From Diphasiastrum complanatum (Eukaryota; Streptophyta; Lycopodiopsida; Lycopodiales; Lycopodiaceae): a DNA stretch of 64,000 bases. Of this stretch, positions 1 through 12,330 are shown piece by piece; position 1 is the stretch's first letter; each line of letters begins with the position of its first letter. The translations under genes were made by a program, and so were the position numbers. The notes beneath the pieces were generated by a model. That model was not told the origin of the DNA. It worked only from the letters and a program-made list of their open reading frames with translations, and made no database searches. The stretch is taken from contig CM055110.1 of the NCBI GenBank assembly GCA_029204225.1, positions 44,299,186-44,363,185 of the forward strand. Reading direction: 5' to 3'.

Positions 1-611
1 TAGAGGGTAGAGGAGGCCCTGAATAGCCTCAGAGGGCTTGAAATCCTAACTAACTAGTAAAAAAACAAAAAAAAAACACACCAATCTGCATTTTGGAGGG
101 AAAAATAGCCAAATTTTCCATCAAATTTTGTTTTTTCCAAAACCAGTGAGAGTTAATTCTTGCACGACTGGCAGCAGCTCCAGAGTACTGTCCCAAATAT
201 GCATAGAAGCTTGCGAGAGTTAGTTCCAAGCAGCTTCCAAAAAACAGAGAAAAACCATAAAAATTCAAATAACCCTCAAAGGGCTCTCAACAAATTTTTC
301 ACGGAGTATCTCAATTGTCCAGATCCAACAGTTTGCGCGGCAACAACTTGTGCTCGAGACTTGGAATATCTTATTATCGAGCTGGCCTTCTGGGCCATCT
401 CTAGATGAGCCACCTTCAAGCTTGGATCGATTAACAATGGATCACCAGCCTCCACAAGTCCCTGCATACCAATAAATACTGAAAAATATTGGCAAAATCA
501 CATTCATAAAAGATGTCATGACGTACTTGATCAACCAGCGGCGAGCCAAGTGCTCTCTATACTGAACCGACAGAGTGTCGAGGGACCGACACTACTTCAG
601 GCCGTGGGTCC
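1..611. other. probable 3' end of an upstream gypsy element
   Basis: No convincing gene is visible here. The last 60 bases resemble the stretch before the 10,198 LTR: both contain an AGGGACCG(A/C)CAC-like word and a GTGGGT-like word just before the TGTTGG start of an LTR. I infer that this is the 3' internal end of a gypsy-type element whose body lies outside the window. An 82-codon open frame at 160-408 has no recognisable motif and was not called a gene. Confidence 0.4.
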
Positions 612-1478
612 TGTTGGGGGTATTCCCAATATAGAACGAATAAAGAAAGTGAGTCAATAAATGTGTTGCGAGGGCATGGCTTCCTGCGCGTATAAGTCCA
701 TGGCCCAATGAGCACACGAGCTAATTGTAAATAAAACTATAGACTTGGGCCCTATGTAATTAAAATAAAACTTGAGGCCCAAAGTTATTTTAAACTTAGA
801 AGTTTACTTTTTAGAGTTGCGTCCAACTTTGGACTCACATGAATCTTGTGAGTACTAATGTACTTTTTATGGACCCTTGGATCAAGTTGGGTCCAAGATG
901 AATGGTTAGGATCATTGTGAATATTAGCCAATAGGATTGGGGGCAAGGGCCTTTCCCATTTTATAGAAAGGCACCATTTGTACTCTATTTCCATGCTTAT
1001 CGAGAAGGAGGAAACTCTACCAAGCTTTGGAGAGAAGCATCCTCATTTGCTATTCACTACTTGCTAGTGCTTTTGGTTGTACTTTCTATTTGCTTCTAGT
1101 TTACATGTTTTTGGTTGTGATAGTGAATGTTTCTCCATTAGCAAGCATAAGGAGCATTTGAGCTAACCTCCACCCTCACTCCCTTTCTCTCTTCTTCCCT
1201 CTATCTCTTCTACTCTTCTCTTCACTTTCTCTCTAAAATCAGGATGAATGTTAGTTTAGTGGAGTAGAGTTAGGGGTGAGTAGTGTTAGTGGTGCTAGTT
1301 TTAGAAAAAAAGTAGAGAACTATCTAAAAGTTGCATCTTTACATAGTTAGGTACCTATCTAGTGTTCTAACCCTTGTTGACGGGAGGAAGGGCTACTACC
1401 ACGCAAGAACATCGACCCTACAAAAAGTAGAAGAAGTTATACAAATAGCTTGGGTTTTCCCAAATTTTTAGTCTAACA
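612..1478 (+). mobile_element. gypsy-family 3' LTR (probable)
   Basis: The 867-bp segment starts TGTTGGGGG and ends TAGTCTAACA, giving short imperfect terminal inverted repeats. Its first 150 bases are a diverged relative of the LTR at 10,198: they share a word pattern around GCG(C/T)GT(A/G)TAAGTCCA, followed by CC(C)AATGA/CGATGA and AATTG. The preceding polypurine-like context is also shared. No primer-binding site follows the right end, so it is better read as a 3' LTR of another copy than as the 5' LTR of the element to its right. Boundaries were set by eye. Confidence 0.5.
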
Positions 1479-3380
1479 CTATGCTAAAAAGGAGTGGGAT
1501 GGCTATAAAGTTCAGTGTTTAGCTTGAATGTATGCCATAGCAACTTAAGCCGTGAATTTGAAATGATGCTTAAACAACATGTATGTGATGTGAATGATTC
1601 GTGGTTAATGATTTTTGATGGATATTTCATTCCGGTCTCTTGGAATATAGAGGGAGGGCTAATTGAGACCCAAAGAGGCGAAATATCCTCTTGGGCCTAG
1701 GAATTAATGCTGAATCATTTTTTTCCCCTCATTTAGAACATGATCCTTAGTGTGCCGTCGGAATATATGGGCACTATAGGACTCACGGGCCCCTGGAAAC
1801 CGGGTCCACGCATTAGCACAAGCACATTAGCCCATGGAAAATGATTTGATAAAAAAAAAATCTTCTAAACCAAGATATAACACCGTTCCACTAAAAAATG
1901 CCAAACTTTCTTAGCCTGTACTCATATAACTGGAAGACATTGAGAAAAAGGGATAAAATGGTGATGATCACTAAATCACAATCTATACTTGTGGTAATGA
2001 ATTTTGATGGAAGGGATTTTTCTATGGGCTTACTTGGAAGGGTCTAACAGTGGTAGCAATTAAGAAAAGCATTTTCCTCAAAAGCACGAAAAAATTATGC
2101 CTTGAATACATGGGAATGTTTTTATGCCAACCATTGGAACGTCATCTAGAGCATGTGATACCATCCTAAGGGCCTTATACTGCAACATTTTAAAGCTCAC
2201 CTTAGGATGACGATACCTGAAATATCAATCTAATGTGCTGTGACTGAATCCCAAGAGAGATGGGAATGTAGATAAACATCAATGAAAGTCATAACAACAG
2301 ATGCTATCATTAGTTGTCTCAAGAAGGTGACTTATGTACAAAAAATGTGAAAGAGTTGTCAACTTTTGTAGATTCTCTTGTCATCAGAAAGCAAGTGAAC
2401 TCTAGATGAAAAGAATACACCTTCTAGAACCATTTATGATTAAGACCACACCTACTCCACGAGAATATAGCAGCATGTGAGTGTTCAATAGGCGACATTT
2501 AGATCATCAAGGGAATAATTGGCTGTAGAGAGGAATGAATTGGAAAGAGTGGAATGTTCTAAAAGTTCAATGAAATCTATGACAAATACGAGACTTAATT
2601 AGACCAAAATCCACACCTTCTAGAGTTGTTGAGAACCTTAAAACATCCACCCATGCTGAGTGGGAGTCTTTGCCACTAGAACTCCTAGAACAGTGCCACT
2701 ACATAACATCATACAGTGAGATAAAGGGCCAAAAGATCAAGGCATGACAGATGAGCATCGACCACATCGATATTGTTCTATACTTCACTTCACTAGACTC
2801 TACGTGACCATCATAGGACTCGATACTATGGTACGTGGCCTTCGAACTGGAGATTTAGCACTTGAAGTTGATAACGGGGGATTTTGGGTGAGGGCCACAC
2901 TATACATCAAGATGAATCAACAATGGATATACAATTGCAACCAAATGAGCAAGCATTAACATCGATAGACTTCCCATGACAAGTACGACACCAAGTGACC
3001 TACCCCTACCAGGAGACTTCTGTCAGGTAGTACGACAAGGAGTGGCTTATTACCACTTTTGTAGCTCTTATGTCCAACATTTTCTCTTTTCAGGAGATCG
3101 ATTGTTTTGAGACAGACATAGAGTAGATGAAAGCACTTTAAGCGTGTATGAATTAGCAGCCAATCTAAGCTGGGTATGTGTAGGCCTAACAACCATCCGT
3201 TATACTGAATTAGTGATACCCTGTCGACCTCCCACTCCAGCTCCTACTGATGACGATCTAACTACTATTCTTAGACGCATCACCAACACTTCAGAAGCGA
3301 CAACCCCAACTTCAGAAGAGCCAGCCCCTACACTTGAAGCCAACAAACGGTCTTGACAACCATAGGTGCACATGGAAAAT
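1479..3380 (+). other. eroded DNA, possible gag region of the gypsy element
   Basis: Only short frames separated by many stops are seen. Position upstream of the protease remnant suggests this once held gag, but I find no CCHC knuckle or capsid-like block. Parts around 2,990-3,360 contain a Pro/Thr-rich open frame (3,144-3,356) that could be the gag-protease linker. No other feature is supportable. Confidence 0.3.
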
Positions 3381-3399
3381 TACATTATGAACGGAGTAC

Positions 3400-3908
3400 A
3401 CTTTGGTTCACGTAGATTCTGTTTGGTTTTAACTGTTTTAGGGCCCGCTAGTATAGACGTCATAGCATTTGACACCACAACTTGAGAGGTTCATATTGGA
3501 GACATTGCCATAGAGACAAACACACATGGATTCCTCATCCTAACCACTGTTTACATATGAGAACATCATCATTGGGTAGCACAGGCCATCTATTCACTAC
3601 GTATCAATAGTACACTAGCCGCCCTTGGATTTGTGTGAGCACTAGGATGAAGAAGATCATATCTCATTACTCTTGTAGTAATGGACTTATATGATACACT
3701 GAATGTTTACCGTGTCTTATTGGGACGTCCATGGTTACGAGTTGTGCAAGTAATTTATAACTGGGGCCAAAAAATTACTTTTGAGAATTGTGAGCGTGCA
3801 GCCAAAGTTGATCCAATCACTTGGACTATCAAGCCAATGGTCCAAAAAGGAGATGATGATTCATCAACAATGGATCATACCTATGAGTTCATTATGACTC
3901 TCAAATAG
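3400..3908 (+). pseudogene. gypsy retropepsin (protease) remnant
   Basis: The frame around 3,681-3,908 contains the block VLLGRPWL followed by an IYNWGQKITF-like stretch, which in plant gypsy Pol proteins is the C-terminal part of the aspartic protease. The region upstream to about 3,400 reads as diverged protease sequence in mixed frames. The catalytic D(S/T)G is not visible. It is followed by a linker frame (3,941-4,222) leading to the RT, as expected for Pol. Confidence 0.65.
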
Positions 3909-4779
3909 ATATTGTCAATTAGAACCAAGGTCTTGCAATAATGGATTGTACAACAAGCTATATGTGTCAACGAGATAATCAATCCGAACTGAGTGAGATT
4001 CCTTTACCTAATCAAACTTTGGATACGCCAATCACTTTTTCATTGAATATGATGTACATAGCTTGGATATCAACCAATCCGATACCAAATCCTATTGAAG
4101 ATGACCTCATTCATGTCAGTCACACTTTGTCTTACAATGAAAATGCAAAACTTACAGATGAGCAAATCTCAAATCACATCCTACAAGATTTGGAGTTTGA
4201 GAGATTCCTGATGAACCGATAATAAAACCGTCAAAAGCAGTTATATTGAAGACTGTAGGACCAATGATGAAGAAACAAGCTAAGCAACATTACAATGCGG
4301 TCCTAAAATTGAAAAATCATCAAGAGAAGCAGTTCCTAAAGATGTACCGCCTTTATTGGATAAAGATAAAGGAAAGGTCAAGGAAGAATCTTTGAGTTAG
4401 AGTTCTCACAAAGAATCACCATCAAGGAAGTCGTCATCTTTGAAAAAAACCACATCTTCTAGTAAGTCATCACCTCCGCGATTGATTCCTGCCAAGAAAG
4501 CTTAGCGAAGAGCCAAGGTCAATCCTTTGAGGAGGAACAATCAAATGAAGTACAACATGATATGCCAAAGCATTTCAAACACTATACTTTGGATGATGTT
4601 GTCATTATGTTACCAAAAGCTCATCGTGAACCAGAAGAGCAAGTATCAGAAATGAAAGAGTTTATGATGGACCAACTAGGACACAACCTATAAATCTTCC
4701 TGAACCAGAAGAACTATAAAAGATTGTGCAAGTTGGGATGCAACTTACCCCAGAGTAGTTTCAAGCTCCAAGGAAGTTA

Positions 4780-5712
4780 TTGATTAAGTATCAAGTTTGT
4801 TTTCCTTGGACATACAAGGATCTAAAAGGCATTCTGACATCAGTGATTGAGCATACAATACCCTTGATGCCTAATGCAGTTCCAAAAGTCACAAGATTCT
4901 ATCACTGTAGTCCAAACGTCATTGATCTTATTAAGAAAGAGTTACAGAGACTACTGGAAGCCGATTTCATTTACTGAATGAGTTTCGCCAATTGTTGTCA
5001 TTTCTAAGAAGAGTGGGAAGATGAGAATTTGTGTGAATCTCAGAGCTTTGAACAAAGTGATGCGAAAGGATCACTTTCCGTTACCTTTACTGAAAGCATA
5101 TTGGACCGCCTCGCTGGAGCGGAAGCCTACATTTTTTTGGATGGATTCAATGGTTAAGATCGCACCTGCAGATCGCCATAAATAGCTTCTACAACAAAAT
5201 GGGCAACTTATGCTTATAAAGTTATGTCGTTTGGACTTTGCAATGCACCTAGTTCATTTCAAAGAGTGATGCAGTTTGCCTTCAAAGACTACTTGCAAAA
5301 ATTTCTTGAAATTTACTTGGATGATCTTGGAGTTCATAGTGTCGATACAAACCACCTGGATTATTTGGAAAAGGTATTTGAACGTTGTCGCAAGTACCAA
5401 ATCTCCTTAAATCTAGAAAAGTATCAAATTTGGGTTACTCATGGAGTTGTTCTTGGACATGTAATATCAAGACACGACATTGCTACGGATTATTCCAAAA
5501 TCAAAGTCATTGTGGAGCTACCGCCACCAGGAGCAATTTCAGGAGTATACATTTTTATGGGTCATGCAAACTACTATCAAATATTCATTCTATTTTTTGC
5601 GGATTTAGCACGACCTATATACAAGTTGACTATTGTACCTATTTGGACAACTAAGTCGTTGGAAGCATTTGATAAATTGAAGAAAGCTTTAGCTTCTGCA
5701 CCAGTTTTATGA
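4780..5712 (+). pseudogene. gypsy reverse transcriptase remnant
   Basis: The first piece (4,780-4,977) holds the typical RT entry block with KKELQRLLEADFIY, then a stop. A frame-shifted stretch near 5,016-5,140 keeps the R-I-CVN(L)R-ALNK and KDHFPLPL motifs. The longest piece (5,224-5,712) starts SFGLCNAPSSFQR and carries the catalytic YLDDL near 5,312-5,326. Tether-like sequence follows with GHVISRHDIATD. In gypsy elements this enzyme copies the genomic RNA in virus-like particles. At least two stops and a frameshift make it non-functional. Confidence 0.85.
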
Positions 5713-6230
5713 GCTCCAAATTGGACAATCAAATTTCATGTTCATATTGATGCATCGAAATATGCTATTGGATCAGTTTTGACGCAACCATGTGAATACA
5801 AGAAAGACTATCCTATCGAATTTGCAAGACGACTTACAGATCTTGAGAAGAATTACTCGACAATAGAACGAGAAGCGTTGGCCATGGTTTTTTCCGTTAA
5901 AAAATTTCGACATTATCTAATGGCGATGTATTTTGTATTTTATACCAATCACTAGCCATTATTTTATTCGGTAAACAAGACGTGTAACATGGGACGTATT
6001 GAAAGATGGCTACTACTATTGACCGAATTTGATTTTTGAGTTGTGGTGCGAAAAGGTAAATAGCATTATCTTGTCGAACATGTTTCAAGAATCGAATCAA
6101 CACCAGTTAACAATGAAGTGGATGATGAACTACCAAATGTTGCGTTGTTTTATGTTGAAGCAGTACCTAAGTGGGTAGTAGATATTGTTGAATATTTGAT
6201 GTTAGGCCGACAAAAGTACAAAATAAACGA
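5713..6230 (+). pseudogene. gypsy RNase H remnant
   Basis: This follows the RT directly after a stop. It contains HVHIDASKYAIGSVLTQP, where the Asp is the first catalytic residue of the RNase H-like domain. The usual EKNYSTIEREALAMVFSVKKFRHYL-type block follows near 5,848-5,920. Stops at about 5,953 and 6,040 break the frame. The C-terminal end reads into a connection region leading to the integrase zinc-binding motif. Confidence 0.8.
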
Positions 6231-6329
6231 TTGATTCTTAAGGCACAACCTTATTAATTGATTGCGAGCCAATTGTATCGACGTGGAATGGATGATATTT
6301 TGAGATGATGTGTGGTGTCTCATGAAGTA

Positions 6330-7330
6330 CCTTGTCTAATCATGTTCTCACATGATTGGATGGGAGTTGGACATTTTTCAACAAATACCATTGTTTGAAA
6401 GCTTTTACAATCAGGGTGTTGGTGGCCGACACTTCATAAGGATACTGAGAACTATATTCAGTCATGTGATGTATGTCAACGAGCACGTCGTCCTAGAAGC
6501 AAAATTATGAACCTTTACATCCGATTATATCGCAAGAACCATTCGAGAAATGGGGAGTTGACTATGTTGGTCCTATTCATCCTGCGACAAGAGGATCTCA
6601 AGCCCGATATATCATTGTAGCAACGGATTATATGACCAAGTAGGTTGAGGCAAAAGCGGTTAGAGTTGTCGATGCTAAGTCTACGGCTAAGTTCCTATAC
6701 GAGCACATCATTGTTAGTTTTGGATGTCCTATCGAGATTCAGTGATCGCAGAACACACTTTGTTAATGAAACGATAAAGTGTCTGTTGGAAGACTTTTTC
6801 GTTATACATCGGTTTAGTACTCTGTATTATCCGAGGGGTAATGGACAAGCTGGATCTTCCAATAGGATTCTCTGCAACATTATGACAAAAACAGTTGATG
6901 CAAGTCATTTTGATTGGGAACATAAACTTCATATAGCATTGTGTGCATTCAGAACAGCTTACAAAGCTAGCACTAATCAGACACCATTTCAACTGGTTTA
7001 TGGTCAAGATGCAGTTATGTCAATTGAATTTTTAGTACCATCCTTACGCATAGCAACAATGGAACAATTGGATGATTCAAAATCCTTACAAACATAAACT
7101 ATGTGAAGCTAGATTGATGGCAGCCATGCATTAGCAGCAGAAAAAGCTCGTCGCAAGGCATGCCACGATCATCGCTTACACAAAAAAGATCTGAAGGAAG
7201 GAGATCTAGCATTGATGTATAAAACCAAGTTGATCAAAGGGAGATTGAAGTTTACACGTGAAGGACCATATAAAGTAAAAGAGATACTGTCCTACAGAGC
7301 AGTTACTTTGGAACACCTGGAATAAAAACA
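6330..7330 (+). pseudogene. gypsy integrase remnant
   Basis: An HHCC-type zinc finger is visible around 6,340-6,490, ending in CDVCQRARRP. The core follows in mixed frames: a DYVGPIHP block carries the first Asp near 6,555, SDRRTHF carries the second Asp near 6,745, and a block reading GNGQAGSSNR lies near 6,838-6,866. In the family the residue after GQA is the catalytic Glu of the DDE triad; here it is Gly (6,852-6,854). A C-terminal basic region continues to about 7,330. In an intact element the protein inserts cDNA into host chromatin. Confidence 0.8.
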
Positions 7331-10197
7331 TTTTGACACCCCAATGAATGGCAGCCGACTACGCAAGTTTTGACAGCCAATTCAACTAGCATGATCCACA
7401 ATCTTATCATTTTTAGGACTGAGACGAAATTCCAGTTCTATTTCACTTACCAGGGAGCTACCCACAAGGTGCGAGTTACAAATGCCACCCTTGCAGCCCT
7501 AGGAATTTCTTCTTGAATATGCCCATTTCCGAACTATAAGCACGCCAAGAATATCATTAAGCCTTTTCTGGACACCACTACGTAACTGTATTGGACTAAT
7601 GATGATTACCTGGTAGATGCCAACCCTCCAGGCTGCCATTCAGATGAACAACTTCCTGATGGTTGGAAATCTCAAGAAGGAAAGGATCTCACCTCAGATC
7701 CTCCATCACCTAGTGGAATCTAACTATAGGTTAGGCTAGAGACCCTTGGAACCTTATAATTGGTATAAAACGGTTTTTGGAGAGCTCAAGAGAGCCATAA
7801 AGGCTAGCACCAAGTAGCAGTTTGTTGTTGGTTCTTTTTTGTCATACTTATTCATTTCATACCTCAATAATAAGATCCATGGATTTCGTGCTGATACAGT
7901 GCTAGCCACCTATGAAGTAGCACCAGCCAAGTCCTCCCGCTAGGTATCTAGCTCATAGAGTCATCGACGGGTATGCAACGAAATCGTTATTCCTGACTCG
8001 CCTCCCGCGTCTCGTCGTCGAACTCACAACCATCATCAGCTGCATTACAACCCCCCGCTGTCACTCACGCTGCACTACTTGTTCTCCCAATCACCGATGC
8101 TTCTCTCGCCTTTGATTCCACACAAGGGCAGTCTGTGACAATTGGAGACACTATTCCAGTTTCAGCTGCCCAAGTCGCCTCCCTCCACCAAACTCGAGCC
8201 GTTTTGCCAGCAACCCAGCAGTTCATGGATATGTTCGATGATTCCGACCCCCCCAGGGGCAGATGAAATATTTGTAATGCCTCAAAGTCTAGTACCCCTT
8301 TGAACTCCAATCCCCCAGAAGAGGATTCGAACAATTCCATGATACTACTAGTGATTTTGATTCTACATTTCAAACAGAACAAGAAGTTCAAGCAGATAAG
8401 ACACCAGATACTATAAGGATTGTTCATGCAGTTGTATCTCTGAAGCAGTTCGATGCCACAATGCCAGAAGGATATGAAGGAGAAGATATCTTCAAGGAAG
8501 AAAATACACATGCAAAGTTTAGAGGCCAACCCAGACCAACACTTGGAGCTACTATTCCTTCTGCTCTTGTTGTTAATACACCCGTGGACTTTGATGATGC
8601 ACTTGGTTTAGTTTCAAACCTTGTGTGGGTGATCCAGACCATGATAAATGAGAAGACCTCAATGGAGAAGCTCATCTCCGATCTGGGATCTAAAAACACT
8701 CTGATCAGCTAGAAGGTGATTCAGCTGAATTGTGAAGTGAAGATCGCCAAACAGCACGAAGCCAAGTCAGAAGCATAGTTGAAAAAGGTCAAGCAATCAA
8801 CCAAAACTTTAGAAGGCTATGTGGCTACACTCAAGAACACTCTGACAATAGTGCAAGACCAAGTGGACAGAGCCGTTTAGGATGCTAAGCAACAAGTGTT
8901 GCTATTACAGGGGCAGTTGGACATGGCAAGTCTTGATCGAGAAAGACTCCAAGGCGAGTTGGATGCAATCATCCTTGAGAGAGACACGTACCTGCAGACG
9001 CAAGTGCTAGATTGTCTTGTCTCACCGGAGGAGATCAGCTACTTGTTCAAGAAAGTAGAGACTTATTGTACCTCATTGGCCAAGTTTCAGAGCCGATTTG
9101 ATAAGTTCAAATGTACAGTCTCGACTGAGTGGGCAAAGACAAAGGGCAAAGACAAAGGCTACCATCAAAGAATATGAAAAAGTAGTCGCTCAAGTCCTAG
9201 ATTCAAACCTCCAGATTTAAGTACCATTAATGCCTCAGTTCTCATCTCAACAACAAGATCAAGATCAAAATCAAGTAGATACTGGCCTGAATGAAGGGGT
9301 AGATGTTGAAGAAGAAATCATTGCGACTTCGTAAGCCACAGAAGTGGGGCCATCAACATCAAAGGCAAGGCCCTTAGTCTAGAAACTAGTCACCATCTAA
9401 GGAGCAGATTCAGAATTTTTTACAACAACATCCACACGAGTCCTCAAGGGGTGGCTGGATAATCAAGTTTTGGACTTCAGAGATTGAAGCAGGAAAAGGT
9501 ATGGATAAGGTACCCGCATTGGGTGAGCAACCAGATTGGCATAGGATAATTTTTAAGAAAGCTTCGAAATCAATAAGGAGTTATGTTTTGATCCCTCGAT
9601 AGTTACTATAGATCCATACTGTGTCCCGATGTCACAACAAAATAAATGGAAAGATTTGGGTGTCCCAATGGATCAAATCAGTATCCATACCTCAAATTGG
9701 CCCATAATCCATCAAGAATATAGTTGGACAATTTCAGTGGATTTCAATAGAGCCCTCCAGGCTTATACATATGAATATACGTCTTCACCAGATTCAATTG
9801 TTAGAAAGTCAACTATGTTTGCAAGTGACTTGTCCAAGTTGGCGTTCATTTCTACTAGATGGGATGATTGCCTACCTACATTGGCTTTCGATCCAAATAT
9901 CCCTATGACGTCCGACAAGGTTCAAGATAAATTGCATGTAGCCAGATTATATTGTCGAGCTGCGATGCTTGGAGGATCTTGGGAGTCCAGATTTACGGCA
10001 TGGACAACTTCAAATTGGATTGTCGGCGCAAATAAGTGTTTTCTACCGCACAAGTTCGATTTCAATACGGGGCGCCTCGAATTCATGGAGAAGGTTCAAT
10101 ACCACCTGATTAGAGTGTGAAGAGAGGCCAAGTAGAGCCCCAAATGAATAATCTCATGAGGTGTCAAGGGACCGCCACCAATTTTGGTGGGTGATAC
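7331..10197 (+). pseudogene. 3' extra-ORF zone of the gypsy element
   Basis: Between integrase and LTR lie 2.8 kb with several sizeable open frames that are not canonical gag-pol. Frames at 8,461-8,712 and 8,896-9,177 are Glu/Lys/Gln-rich with heptad-like Leu spacing, suggesting a coiled coil (for example QGQLDMASLDRERLQGEL). A further 163-codon frame (9,629-10,120) has no motif I recognise. Some plant gypsy lineages carry an additional ORF at this position; whether this corresponds to one is inference. No transmembrane or envelope signature is evident. Confidence 0.5.
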
Positions 10198-10960
10198 TGT
10201 TGGAGGGTTTGCAGATCCCAAGGCAATCCTAACCCTAGTTAATAAGTGAGAGGGATTTGGCACCTTGCGTGTGTAAGTCCAACCCGATGATCACATAATT
10301 AATTGATTAGTTACAAGTTAATAAAAGGACTTTAGGCCTTTTTGTGGGACTTTTAATGTCGTAGGGCCCAAAAGTCAAGTTAGTGAATAAAATAGGGGTT
10401 CCCAACAATTCAATTTCAAATTGGTTCCCTCCAATTATTGATGGGTTCCCACTCTTTTTTAATTTTGAATAGTTAGGGAGGTAAAAATTGGCCAATAGAA
10501 ATTGAGCCTTAGAGAAGTTCTGAAATCTAAAATGCATATATTTGAAATCTACGTAACATAGATGAAAATAAAAAAGTTATAGAAATAAACTTTTAAAATT
10601 TTTAAGTTTGTCGCTAGGCAGTAGGATGGGAGAATGCTAAGGGTAGATAGATAGTGTCTACCCCGAATGTGTGAATCTGCCCAACGACATTGTCTCTAGT
10701 TAAATATTTAACCACATTGGTTAATATGTTTGTAAATTTCAAACTGCATAGGTTTACCAACAATAAGTTATCACATGCTTTGGAATCGATGACCCCATGT
10801 TGTTTCCCAAAATCCTTGCATCACAGTTAGACAGTAAGCATAGTTACCACATGTTGTTATCGTGGTCCAGTTGCTCGTTTACATTACATCAGTATCATAT
10901 GACTTTGAATCGATCTGGTATTTCATAGATTTGAGAATTTGGCGCTAAACTTTAGCAACA
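10198..10960 (+). mobile_element. gypsy 3' LTR
   Basis: The 763-bp segment starts TGTTGGAGGG and ends TTTAGCAACA, with a perfect 5-bp terminal inverted repeat (TGTTG/CAACA). It is preceded by a purine-rich AGGGACCG block and a GGTGGGTGATAC stretch. It is a diverged relative of the LTR at 612-1478. The right end was chosen from the terminal inverted repeat. No second identical copy exists in the window to confirm the limits. Confidence 0.6.
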
Positions 10961-12330
10961 ATCACTATGGCCAGGAGACCAAGATCCAAAATTGAATCAA
11001 TGATTCTTCACAATGAGAAGGATGAAGCTGGATTTTGGAAACCAACAAGATACATAAAAAACTCATGGGTTCTACCGCATCCGTCCTCAAAAGGCATGTT
11101 TAGAGCAAGGAAGAAGGCAAAGATGACATTTAAATCTTATTGGAAAGCAAAGATCCTTGATTTTAGGACTTCTCTAGGAGGGCAACAATCTCAAAGTCTT
11201 GGTTCAGCATGTCTATATGCATTCAGAATTGTACCTACAAGATTTCAATATTCATGATCGCCAAAATGTAACTGTAAGTTCAAAAATTGTTGGGTTCTAT
11301 ATTTTAACATTCATGCTTTTGAAACTTGTAGAAATCATATTAGTTATCATATATGTATTGCATTCTTGCAAATTTATATCCATCTAGCATAAGTGAATGG
11401 GATCCAACACAATCCCTAGCAGGTATATTGGATGTGATTTATTTGGATATTGAAAAATTACAATACAGAGGAGAACTTCTAAGGAGCTTGCAGATAGTGG
11501 TATATTTTTCTATGAGTCCAAGTACATTCCAGATATGCATGGAGGTTTCGGAAAGCTTAAAGATATCCCACTACCACATTTTGGAAGTGATGAATGGCTT
11601 GCACCTAATAGTATTGTGTTAGAATCTTTTAGATGCAAATTACTGTTAGATTTGAAAAACTCAATGAAAGCGAGCACTGGATCAAAAGTCAATAGATTAT
11701 GTTGGTTTCTATCCTTATATGTATTTGTTGATTTCTTTTCAAATGCAAATGTCCATAGGACACCAACATTATTTGTTTGTAAGGATGTGCCAGATGAAAC
11801 TCTTTTAGATTTGATGGATGTGGGTTGAGAATGCAAGACAGTTGGAGATATTGATTGTAGAATTAAGAAATCTTCTATGATATTTTGTTATTGCATTGCA
11901 AGACAAATGCTTTTAGTCTTACATTCAGTTACCAGAGATGGAAATGAATAAGTGAGACCTAGATGCCACTAGATCAAGACCTTCAAATGGATGGTCACAC
12001 AGATCGAAAAGAAATCCACATTTTCAAATGAAGATATGCTAACTACAACTGAAGTGGAGGATCATTGGAGCTTGAGTTATATCAGACAAGAGCTGGTCTT
12101 AATGCACTATGAAATTCTACCTGAACACTTCAGATTCATTATCAATGGAAAGCTGGTAACATTTTCTTTTGATGTGCAAATCAGTCATTGATTATATATG
12201 TAACTCTATTCAGAGAATAACCAAATTAACAAGTTGCTTATCTTTCATGCAGATACAAAAAAGACAGGAAACACAACACTCTACAAGGATCTTCCGACAT
12301 ATATCAACATTGTAGAAGAACAATGACAAG
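10961..12330 (+). pseudogene. eroded, unrecognised spliced coding remnants
   Basis: Several plus-strand open pieces line up with plausible splice sites but I do not recognise the protein. The first piece starts with a methionine at 10,967 followed by a basic stretch (ARRPRSK). A piece at 11,535-11,828 contains PHFGSDEWLAPNSIVLESFR. The clearest exon pair is 11,991 to about 12,155, then a GT-AG intron to 12,252, which joins in frame to a short last exon ending in TAG near 12,310. Frames change between the earlier pieces, so it is probably a broken gene or a transposon-captured fragment. Confidence 0.35.

Larger units (their letters stand above)
1479..10960 (+). mobile_element. decayed Ty3/gypsy LTR retrotransposon
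   Basis: Domains follow the gypsy order protease, reverse transcriptase, RNase H, integrase, then a long 3' region and an LTR at 10,198. Every domain carries several stops or frameshifts, so the copy is dead. No matching 5' LTR was found in the window; the LTR at 612 is a related but clearly diverged family member. The 5' boundary is therefore uncertain and was set at the end of that LTR. The element is unusually long at its 3' side: 2.8 kb separate the integrase from the LTR. Confidence 0.75.

Noticed and set aside
160-408. 82-codon open frame at the window start
   Set aside because: No motif, and it lies in a presumed retrotransposon 3' region; the frame length is within chance expectation.
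612-1478. 5' LTR of the gypsy element ending at 10,960
   Set aside because: No primer-binding site follows it, a PPT-like context precedes it, and it is clearly diverged from the 10,198 LTR.
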